Source: Vibrio tasmaniensis 1F-187 (GTDB lineage: Bacteria > Pseudomonadota > Gammaproteobacteria > Enterobacterales > Vibrionaceae). From it: DNA of 25,903 nucleotides. The stretch spans positions 1 through 25,903 of the forward strand of contig NZ_AJZM02000063.1 of NCBI RefSeq assembly GCF_000272405.2, given 5' to 3'. Below the pieces are notes generated by a model. That model was not told where the DNA came from. It was given only the letters and a program-made list of their open reading frames with translations, and did no database searches. Both the position numbers and the translations under genes were made by a program. The number at the start of each line of letters is the position of its first letter. Positions within the stretch are counted from its first letter, which is position 1. Below, one piece after another: positions 17,651-24,700 of this stretch.

Positions 17651-18406
17651 TTAGTCTTCCTTACCGTTAGATTTTGTACCCGACTCGTTCGCCTTGTTTT
17701 GCTTAGTCGAATCCAATACCGCTGTCGCGTCTTCATCAGAACCCGCTAACACATCAGCTTTCAATGCATCCAGCTCTTCTTCGGCTTCATGCCCCGCTAT
17801 CATGCGATCAAGCTTGCCTGTGACTACTTGGTAAGCAACTTGGGCAAAACGGAACGTCAGCATTGCCATACCAATAGGCAGTGCCATGTAAGGAATAAAA
17901 CGTGGCAGTTTCTCGTATCGCTCGCCTTCATTCATCCAGTCGGCAAGGAACTGAAGCATCTCTGGCATTGGAATATCATCGGTCTCGTACCAAGCGCGCT
18001 CAGTCGCGAACGGGTACCAGTAATTCCAAGAACCTATAAGAAGTAAGATTGAGAATGCTAGGCAGCTTGTGACGGCGATTAACGCATACACTTTGCGTAG
18101 CTTTTCTGGGGCAAGGTTGATGATTACATCAACACCAATGTGGAAGTGTTTTTTAACGCCATAAGATGCGCCCACTAACACCATCCAAGCGAACATGAAC
18201 ACCGTCAGTTCTAGTGCCCATAAGATATTGCCATTGAATGCGTATCGAAATACCACATTGGCAAAAGTAAGTAGCGTCATTGCGCCAAGGAAAAATGCGA
18301 TTAATGACTCTTCAATCACATCGGTAACTCTTCCGACTTTGGAAAAAAAAGAGGTTTCCAGTGCTGATTCGCTAGAATTTGGCTGTTCCATTTGAGGATT
18401 ATCCAT
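17651..18406 (-). CDS. dctQ: TRAP transporter small permease DctQ
   Basis: Four-helix partner of DctM (helices about 34-54, 62-82, 104-127, 168-192). The 251-residue protein is longer than many DctQ proteins (about 160-230). The extra length comes from a hydrophilic loop between helices 3 and 4 (about 138-167, rich in aromatic and acidic residues) and a charged, low-complexity C-terminal tail from about 205 (HEAEEELDALKADVL ... NGKED). The second-helix motif FMFAWMVLVGASYGVKKHFHIGVD is the family signature. GGAG lies eight bases before the ATG. It is second gene of dctPQM, read after an intercistronic hairpin. Confidence 0.92.
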   Translation of the reverse strand: MDNPQMEQPNSSESALETSFFSKVGRVTDVIEESLIAFFLGAMTLLTFANVVFRYAFNGNILWALELTVFMFAWMVLVGASYGVKKHFHIGVDVIINLAPEKLRKVYALIAVTSCLAFSILLLIGSWNYWYPFATERAWYETDDIPMPEMLQFLADWMNEGERYEKLPRFIPYMALPIGMAMLTFRFAQVAYQVVTGKLDRMIAGHEAEEELDALKADVLAGSDEDATAVLDSTKQNKANESGTKSNGKED

Positions 18407-18436
18407 AATTGACTCCGCTTATAGTTATTTTAATAA

Positions 18437-18461
18437 GGAGTGGCGAAATGCACGCCACTCC
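18437..18461 (-). promoter_or_regulatory. Intercistronic hairpin between dctP and dctQ
   Basis: GGAGTGGCG (18437-18445) and CGCCACTCC (18453-18461) form a perfect 9-bp stem with a seven-base loop. It begins 10 bases after the dctP stop. On the minus strand it is followed by TTATTAAAATAA, which is A/T-rich but not a true T-run. Such hairpins after binding-protein genes often stop part of the transcription or protect the upstream mRNA, giving more binding protein than permease. Confidence 0.65.
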
Positions 18462-18471
18462 CTTAGCGGTG

Positions 18472-19467
18472 TTATTGGTTTGAAGCTAACGCTGCATCGA
18501 TAAGATCTGAACCGATGTCTTTTTCAAACTTCTTCCATACTGGTTGAAGCGCAGTTACCCATGCTTCACGCTGTTCAGGCGTAAGCGTACGAACCTCACC
18601 ACCAGCTTCGATGATGTTGTTTTTGTTCGCTAGGTTAACTTTTGAAGATTCTGCGTTACGAGTCTCAGACACTTCTTGAACGATTGTGCCAAGTTGCGTA
18701 CGTACATCTTCAGGTAGGTCTTTCCAGAAGTCGTTCGACGTTACTACCAGGTAATCAAGAATACCGTGGTTAGTTTCTGTCACGCCGTCTTGTACTTCAA
18801 AGAACTTCTTACCGTAGATGTTTGACCATGTGTTCTCTTGGCCATCGATAACCTTAGTTTGTAGGCCACCGTATACTTCTTTGAAAGACATCTTCTGTGG
18901 GTTAGCACCTAGCTGTTCAAACTGAGCAACCAATACGTCTGATGCTTGAACACGGAATTTCAAACCTTCCGCGTCTTCAGGATTGATAAGAGGTTTGTTT
19001 GCTGACATCTGTTTCATGCCATTGTGCCAAAACGCTAGGCCTTGAAGGCCACGACGCTTCATCGCGTTCTTCAGCTTTTCGCCAGACTCTGAGTTTTGGA
19101 AACGGTCAACAGCTTCTACGTCTTCAAATAGGAAAGGAAGGTCAAAAATGCGGTATTTCTTAGTGAACTTCTCAAATTTAGACAGCGAAGGAGCCGCCAT
19201 TTGAACATCACCATTTAACAGGGCTTCCAGTACTTTATTATCATCGTAGAGTGTTGAATTAGGGAAAACTTGCATACAAGCTTTGCCATTCATTTCCGTG
19301 TTTACTCGCTCTTCCAGTAAAGAAGCGGCAATGCCTTTCGGGTGCTTATCGGTATTGGTTACATGACTGAATTTAATCACGATTTCACCTGGGTCACAGT
19401 TTGCAGCAGCATTAAAACTTGTGAGCGCCAGAGCAGAGACAGACAGCAGGGTAAGAGGCTTAAACAT
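18472..19467 (-). CDS. dctP: TRAP transporter C4-dicarboxylate-binding protein DctP
   Basis: Periplasmic solute receptor of the DctPQM TRAP transporter. The 331 residues begin with a signal peptide (about 1-22, NAAA-NC). The TRAP receptor fold follows, with the carboxylate-binding arginine R172 in GLKFRVQAS, the motif WHNGMKQMSANKP (147-159) and QENTWSNIYGKKFFEVQD downstream. Two cysteines (C24, C64) could form a disulfide. Strong ribosome site AAGGAGAA lies before the ATG. First gene of the operon, read from a sigma-54 promoter 60 bases upstream, and followed by a hairpin before dctQ. Confidence 0.95.
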   Translation of the reverse strand: MFKPLTLLSVSALALTSFNAAANCDPGEIVIKFSHVTNTDKHPKGIAASLLEERVNTEMNGKACMQVFPNSTLYDDNKVLEALLNGDVQMAAPSLSKFEKFTKKYRIFDLPFLFEDVEAVDRFQNSESGEKLKNAMKRRGLQGLAFWHNGMKQMSANKPLINPEDAEGLKFRVQASDVLVAQFEQLGANPQKMSFKEVYGGLQTKVIDGQENTWSNIYGKKFFEVQDGVTETNHGILDYLVVTSNDFWKDLPEDVRTQLGTIVQEVSETRNAESSKVNLANKNNIIEAGGEVRTLTPEQREAWVTALQPVWKKFEKDIGSDLIDAALASNQ

Positions 19468-19525
19468 TATTATTCTCCTTAGTAAACAAAGCAGCCCTTC
19501 AATGGGAACTGCGTGCTTTCACTAA

Positions 19526-19541
19526 GGCAATTAGCGCGCCA
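19526..19541 (-). promoter_or_regulatory. Sigma-54 promoter of dctPQM
   Basis: On the minus strand TGGCGCGCTAATTGCC matches the sigma-54 consensus TGGCAC-N5-TTGC. The invariant GG (-24) and GC (-12) are present and exactly ten bases apart. The predicted transcript start is near 19515, leaving about 47 bases of leader before dctP. The neighbouring NtrC-class activator DctD fits. Confidence 0.85.
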
Positions 19542-19626
19542 CATTGACACAAATCATTAACAACCCTTTAACCATAAGGCTTCATGATATCTGCCTGCTG
19601 CAATCACCAACTCGCTGCAAAAATCA

Positions 19627-19675
19627 ATGGGTGGAAAGTGACACATAGAATATTTGTAAATGGGTGGAAGCTGAC
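19627..19675. promoter_or_regulatory. Direct repeats, likely DctD enhancer sites
   Basis: ATGGGTGGAAAGTGAC (19627-19642) is repeated as ATGGGTGGAAGCTGAC (19660-19675), 14 of 16 bases equal, with a 33-base period (about three helical turns). They lie 85-135 bases upstream of the -24 element of the dctP promoter, where activators of sigma-54 bind. A poorer third copy (GAATGAGGTCTGACC, 19701-19715) follows. Assignment to DctD is inference. Confidence 0.55.
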
Positions 19676-19823
19676 CAACGTATTAGTAATGAATAAGGCC
19701 GAATGAGGTCTGACCAAAAGCTCGATAGTCGATGATGCCTTGAAGTAATTTCTACCTATCCTGTAGAGTGCTGCACAACTTAGTCAGATTTACTACAACG
19801 CTACTTAATAAGAGTTGATATCA

Positions 19824-20231
19824 ATGAGCCAGATCTACCATCACCCAGTACAAATTTACTATGAAGATACCGATCACTCAGGTGTGGTTTATCACCCTAA
19901 CTTTCTAAAGTACTTTGAGCGTGCGCGCGAACATGTATTGGGTAGCGATAAACTGGCAACATTGTGGAATGAACATGGATTAGGTTTTGCGGTCTATAAA
20001 GCCAACATGACTTTTCAAGATGGGGTTGAGTTCGCTGAGATCTGCGACATCCGAACCTCTTTTGAACTCGATGGAAAATACAAAACCTTATGGCGACAAG
20101 AGGTATGGCGTAAAGATGCGACTAAGCCTGCCGTGATTGGTGATATTGAAATGGTCTGCCTTGATAAAGACAAGCAACTGCAGCCAGTGCCTGCTGAAGT
20201 ATTAAAAGCGATGCTTGGCGAAACGAGCTAA
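19824..20231 (+). CDS. Hotdog-fold acyl-CoA/acyl-ACP thioesterase (Orf6-like, 4HBT family)
   Basis: A 135-residue single-domain thioesterase. The 4-hydroxybenzoyl-CoA thioesterase signature YYEDTDHSGVVYHPNFLKYFE is at the N-terminus, with the catalytic aspartate at D17 and the conserved H24. A thioesterase of this family (Orf6) is encoded beside the Pfa synthase genes of Photobacterium profundum, where structural work showed activity on long-chain acyl-CoAs. The position here, next to pfaE and pfaA, suggests the same role of releasing or editing the PUFA product. It could instead be a YbgC-type housekeeping enzyme, but there is no tol operon here. I use ATG at 19824; an in-frame TTG at 19815 lies directly against the AAGAG ribosome site and is unlikely. 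Converges with pfaE. Confidence 0.85.
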   Translation: MSQIYHHPVQIYYEDTDHSGVVYHPNFLKYFERAREHVLGSDKLATLWNEHGLGFAVYKANMTFQDGVEFAEICDIRTSFELDGKYKTLWRQEVWRKDATKPAVIGDIEMVCLDKDKQLQPVPAEVLKAMLGETS

Positions 20232-20242
20232 CTTTATTTTAT

Positions 20243-21079
20243 CTACATAGACGTAAAGAGATGAGACGGCGAAAAGCTTCTCATCTCTATCTGCATGGGT
20301 AACAAATGACCACCAAGAGTCACGGCGAAACGATACTGTTCATCCAACCGCCCCAAGCAACATTGCCAACCTGTAGAACTCTCGGTTTTCTCAGTAACAT
20401 CCAACCCAACTCCACTGTATATGCTGATTTCACCATGCAATCTAATTTCATCCTGCAAGTTTGGTTGAAAATCCGAAGCGTGAAGTGACAGTGTTTGCTC
20501 CGTCAGATTGGAGAAATCGAACGAAAAGCTTCGCAACGATGTGGCTAGCCCTTTACCTGTCGCTTTGATATACGACTCCTTCAGCGCCCAAAGATCGAAA
20601 AAGCGCTCTCTCTGTTCTTCTTTGCTGAGCTCAAGTAAATCCGTCAATTCCGTATCTGAAAAATAGTGCTTCATGATCGAGTCGATATTGGTCGAGCTTC
20701 TGGCATGTTCAATATCAACACCTAGCTGAACTTGCTTACCTTCTATCTGGCAAACTGCGATTAACAAATGTTCTTTGCTATGACTGATATTGAAATTCAG
20801 GCCGGTTTCTATTTGTTGTTTCTCAATTAATCTTGGCTTCCCTTTCTCACCATATTCAAAGCGCCACGCTTCAGGCATCAAATCAGAATAGCTAGACAAT
20901 ACCTTTCTTAGGTAGTTTCGAACATACAGGGCCTGAATTTGAGATGAAGGCATTCGATAGCGCTCAACTTTGACTATCTCGTCGGCCGTCAGTCTCTTTT
21001 TGAGCTGAGATACAATGTCTGGCTGGTCATTTAAGTTACTCAGAGAACATAGCCACAAATCAACAACGGGAGTTTTCAT
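20243..21079 (-). CDS. pfaE: 4'-phosphopantetheinyl transferase PfaE (Sfp type)
   Basis: Transfers the phosphopantetheine arm of CoA onto carrier-protein serines; required to activate the tandem ACPs of PfaA. The 278-residue protein is Sfp-like in size. Motifs are FNISHSKEHLLIAV (96-109), the magnesium-binding LGVDIEHAR (119-127) and FFDLWALKESYIKATGKGL (160-178), including the W-x-x-KE-x-x-x-K core. The gene is divergent from pfaA across a shared 718-base region, so pfaA is the obvious client. An enterobactin-type transferase is an alternative but no siderophore genes are in view. The ribosome site is weak (GAGTT). A perfect hairpin lies 40 bases upstream (21119-21138). The last codons form a 10-bp hairpin (20257-20266 with 20279-20288) near the convergent thioesterase stop. 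Confidence 0.88.
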   Translation of the reverse strand: MKTPVVDLWLCSLSNLNDQPDIVSQLKKRLTADEIVKVERYRMPSSQIQALYVRNYLRKVLSSYSDLMPEAWRFEYGEKGKPRLIEKQQIETGLNFNISHSKEHLLIAVCQIEGKQVQLGVDIEHARSSTNIDSIMKHYFSDTELTDLLELSKEEQRERFFDLWALKESYIKATGKGLATSLRSFSFDFSNLTEQTLSLHASDFQPNLQDEIRLHGEISIYSGVGLDVTEKTESSTGWQCCLGRLDEQYRFAVTLGGHLLPMQIEMRSFSPSHLFTSM

Positions 21080-21118
21080 TTAACTCGAACTCACTTCTAT
21101 AAATCACTCTTCAAAACA

Positions 21119-21138
21119 CGATTGGAACAATCCAATCG
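21119..21138 (-). promoter_or_regulatory. Perfect hairpin/palindrome in the pfaE leader
   Basis: CGATTGGA and TCCAATCG are perfectly complementary around a four-base loop. On the minus strand it is followed by TGTTTTG, about 40 bases before the pfaE start. It could be an attenuator-type stem in the pfaE mRNA or an operator. Confidence 0.5.
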
Positions 21139-21423
21139 AACAAATTTAACTCAGCTATGAATTAAGTGGAACCTAGAGAATACGGGAGGGAAACCCCCTT
21201 CATATGAGGACTTAAAACTAATTTTTCAAATAATAACAAATTAAAACACAGATCACACTTAGCCTTACACAAGAGGCATCCATTAAATGTTACTTACAAA
21301 AATATGACATAGATCTCACCAAGTCTAAATATAGAGTAAAAACACTAAAAAACAACCTATACCCATTAATTATCAATAAGTTAATTAAATTAAAAATACA
21401 AAAACCAAAACCATGCCAAATTC

Positions 21424-21440
21424 ATCTGGTCTGAACAGAT
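21424..21440. promoter_or_regulatory. FadR-like operator upstream of pfaA
   Basis: ATCTGGTCTGAACAGAT is a 17-base palindrome with 7 of 8 base pairs complementary around a single central base. It follows the FadR operator pattern CTGGTCNGACCAG at all but one central position of the core, the deviation being A for C in the second half. FadR is the GntR-type regulator released from DNA by long-chain acyl-CoA; it represses fad genes and activates fabA/fabB in enterobacteria and is conserved in vibrios. The site lies 358 bases before the pfaA start. The match is seen directly; binding is inferred. Confidence 0.65.
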
Positions 21441-21568
21441 CATAGTGGCCTCTGGGAGCATTGTATCGACCACTCACCTCGGGTAGCCTGCTCAACCATT
21501 AAACAAATTCACACGTTTTCTTTGCGGATACCGACTTGTCGTTTAGTCAGACTTTGAACAGGATTTTA

Positions 21569-21610
21569 ATGGACATCGCCTCAACATTTGAATGCCACCG
21601 TCGCGCATGA
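21569..21610 (+). CDS. Possible 13-codon leader ORF before pfaA
   Basis: ATG at 21569 follows AGGA (21560-21563) with five bases between, a good ribosome site. The peptide is MDIASTFECHRRA. Its TGA stop (21608-21610) overlaps the ATG of the next small ORF (ATGA). Too short to prove as coding; reported because of the ribosome site and the overlap chain. Confidence 0.3.
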   Translation: MDIASTFECHRRA

Positions 21611-21798
21611 AACACCTCCCCTACTCTCGTAAGTCAACGCACTTCGAAAAACTAATTTCTATCTGGTTGCCGCCACTCAGCAACCTGAATTTTCAGCTGC
21701 GCTTCCCTAAGTCTGTTTCAGATTTTCTTTCTATAGCTTTAAAAGCGCAGCCTCAAAACACGACATCACTTTCTGTGATTTCTAGTGGAGACTCATAA
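21607..21798 (+). CDS. Possible 63-residue leader ORF overlapping the pfaA start
   Basis: Starts at ATG 21607, which overlaps the stop of the 13-codon ORF. It ends in TAA (21796-21798), which overlaps the pfaA ATG as TAATG. An in-frame ATG at 21592 would give 68 residues. The predicted peptide (MKHLPYSRKSTHFEKLISIW...) is basic with no recognised domain. There is no gene on the other strand to explain it as a shadow, but an open frame of this length can arise by chance. If translated, it would couple to pfaA by stop-start overlap. Confidence 0.35.
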   Translation: MKHLPYSRKSTHFEKLISIWLPPLSNLNFQLRFPKSVSDFLSIALKAQPQNTTSLSVISSGDS

Positions 21799-24700
21799 TG
21801 AGCCAACCCGAGACAAATACACCGGAATCAGTCGACGATTCTCGACTGAATAAACGCCTTAAAGATATGCCTGTCGCTATCGTTGGTATGGCGAGCATGT
21901 TTGCAAACTCTCGCTACCTGAATAAATTTTGGGATCTTATCAGCGAAAAGATCGATGCGATTACTGAAGTACCAGATACGCACTGGCGTCCAGAAGATTA
22001 TTACGATTCAGATCGTACTACGCCAGACAAGTCTTACTGTAAGCGCGGTGGTTTCATCCCAGAAGTAGACTTCAACCCTATGGAGTTCGGTCTTCCGCCA
22101 AATATCCTAGAACTGACTGATACTTCACAGCTGCTTTCTTTGATCGTTGCAAAAGAAGTACTTGAAGATGCCAAGCTGCCTGAAGGCTACGATCGCGATA
22201 AGATCGGTATCACGCTGGGTGTTGGTGGTGGTCAAAAGATCGCTCAAAGCCTAAATGCACGTCTTCAATACCCTGTTTTGAAAAAAGTCTTCAAGAGCAG
22301 TGGCATCAACGACGAAGACAGCGAAATGCTGATCAAAAAATTCCAAGACCAATATATCCACTGGGAAGAGAACTCATTCCCTGGTTCATTGGGTAACGTA
22401 ATTTCAGGTCGTATCGCTAACCGCTTTGACCTTGGTGGCATCAACTGTGTAGTAGATGCTGCGTGTGCAGGTTCTCTAGCCGCTATGCGTATGGCTCTAA
22501 GTGAGCTGGTTGAAGGCCGCAGTGAAATGATGATCACAGGTGGTGTGTGTACTGATAACTCGCCAACCATGTACATGAGCTTCTCTAAAACACCCGCATT
22601 TACCACCAATGAAACCATTCAACCTTTCGACATCGACTCAAAAGGGATGATGATTGGTGAAGGCATCGGTATGGTTGCTCTGAAGCGTCTTGAAGATGCA
22701 GAGCGCGACGGCGACAGAATCTACTCAGTGATTAAAGGTGTGGGTTCTTCTTCGGATGGTAAGTTCAAGAGTATTTACGCACCTCGCCCTGAAGGACAAG
22801 CAAAAGCACTAAAACGTGCTTACGATGATGCTGGTTTCGCACCGCACACGCTTGGCCTATTAGAAGCGCACGGTACAGGTACAGCAGCAGGCGATGTGGC
22901 TGAATTTGGTGGCTTAAACTCGGTATTCAGTGAGAACAATGAAGAGAAGCAACACATTGCATTAGGCTCTGTGAAATCTCAAATTGGTCACACTAAATCA
23001 ACCGCGGGTACTGCAGGTTTAATCAAAGCTGCATTAGCACTGCACCACAAAGTACTGCCGCCAACGATTAACGTATCGGCTCCGAATCCTAAGTTGGATA
23101 TCGAGAACTCGCCGTTCTACCTAAACACACAAACTCGTCCTTGGATGAAACGTGTCGACGGCACACCGCGCCGTGCAGGTATCAGCTCATTTGGTTTTGG
23201 TGGCACTAACTTCCACGTGGTATTGGAAGAGTACACACCTGAGCACGCTCGCGGTGACAAATACCGTCAACGCCAAGTACCGCAAACTCTGTTATTCAGT
23301 GCGGAATCTCGTCAAGCATTGATCAATGAGCTCAAGCAGGTTTCAACTCAAGCTGCAGACGCTGCGTTCAAACTGGAAGCGCTTGCTGAGCAACACGCTC
23401 TACGCGAAGTTGACGCTAAGCATGCTCGTCTTGGTTTAGTCGTGACTGACCAAGCAGATCTTTTAGCGCAACTGACTCAAGCGCTTTCTATGCTTGAGAG
23501 CCAAACAAAAACACATTGGCAGATGCCAAACGGTACTAGCTACCGTGAGTCGGCACTGATTGCAGAAAACGGCGCAGGTAAAGTGGCAGCGCTATTTGCA
23601 GGTCAAGGTTCGCAATACCTCAACATGGGTCGCGAGCTTGCTTGTCATTACCCTGAGATGCGCCAACAGCTTTCTCAAGCGGATCAAGTATTTGGTCAAC
23701 ACAAGAAAACGGCTCTGTCGCAAATTCTGTTCCCAATTCCAACCTTCACACCAGAAGCAACCAAAGCTCAAGAAGCGGTGCTAACCAACACGGCCAATGC
23801 GCAAAGTGCGATTGGTACTGTGTCTATGGGTCAGTTCGACATCATGACTCAAGCTGGCTTCAAAGCAGACATGGTCGCAGGCCACAGCTTTGGTGAGCTA
23901 AGCGCACTATGTGCATCGGGTGTTATCTCGCAAGACGATTACTACCAGCTAGCTTTCGCTCGTGGCGACGCGATGGCGGCGACACCAGAACAAGGAGACA
24001 GCGGTACTATGTTTGCGGTCATCCTAGACGCAGACAAGCTTCCAGCCGTTGAAAGCTGCATCAGCCAATTCGAAGGCGTAAGCATTGCCAACTACAACGC
24101 TCCGACTCAACTGGTTATCGCAGGTCCAACAGCAACCGTTCAACAAGCAGCACAAGCGCTAACAGAACAAGGCTTCAAAGCGATTGCTCTGCCAGTGTCT
24201 GGTGCTTTCCACACACCGCTTGTTGCTCACGCTCAAAAACCATTTGCTTCTGCAATTGACAAAGCTTCATTCAGCGCTCCAACGCTGCCGCTTTACTCGA
24301 ACGCAACGGGCAAACTGCACAGCAAAGACGCGAAAGCGATTAAGAAAGCGTTCAAGCAACACATGCTGCAATCGGTTCGTTTCAGCGAGCAAATTGAAGC
24401 GATGTATGAAGCCGGTGCGCGTGTATTCGTTGAGTTCGGTCCGAAGAACATTCTTCAAAAGCTGGTTGAGAAAACATTGGCTGATAAGAACGAAGAGCTT
24501 TACGCAATCAGCATCAACCCAAGCCCTAAAGGCGACAGTGACCAACAGCTTCGCTTAGCTGCGGTTCAACTGTGCGTGGCAGGTATTTCATTAGACAACA
24601 TTGACCCTTACCAAGCTGACATTGCTGAACCTGCAAAGGCATCACCAATGAACATCAAGCTGAATGCAACCAACTACATCAGCCCTGCTACTCGTAAGAA

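Larger units (their letters stand above)
19468..19823. other. Divergent control region between dctP and the thioesterase gene
   Basis: This 356-base gap contains the sigma-54 promoter and repeats described above, toward dctP. Between them (19545-19625) is an A/T-richer spacer where DNA bending would be needed; no clear IHF site was found. The side facing the thioesterase (19720-19823) must contain its promoter, but I see no convincing -35/-10 pair. Confidence 0.5.
21080..21797. other. Shared pfaE-pfaA control region
   Basis: This 718-base divergent region is unusually A/T-rich from about 21200 to 21420. It then becomes balanced in base content up to pfaA. It holds a hairpin before pfaE, a FadR-like palindrome and two small leader ORFs, listed separately. 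A -35-like ATGACA (21304-21309) with a loosely matching A/T-rich -10 near 21326 is one possible pfaA promoter. TTGTAT (21461-21466) is another, weak, -10. No gene for a PfaR-type regulator is present between pfaE and pfaA. Confidence 0.55.

Noticed and set aside
19701..19715. Third copy of the dctP upstream repeat
   Set aside because: Only the GAATG and TCTGACC ends resemble the other copies and the spacing differs; too weak to list as a site.
20257..20288. 10-bp hairpin near the convergent stops of the thioesterase and pfaE genes as a terminator
   Set aside because: It lies within the last pfaE codons and has no T-run on either strand; its role as terminator is not supported, though it is mentioned under pfaE.
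21080..21797. A PfaR-type regulator gene between pfaE and pfaA
   Set aside because: The longest open frame on the plus strand is 68 codons and resembles no regulator; nothing long is open on the minus strand.
24184..24558. Plus-strand 124-residue frame within pfaA
   Set aside because: It is out of frame inside the intact acyltransferase region of pfaA; the translation is Leu/Arg/Cys-rich noise.
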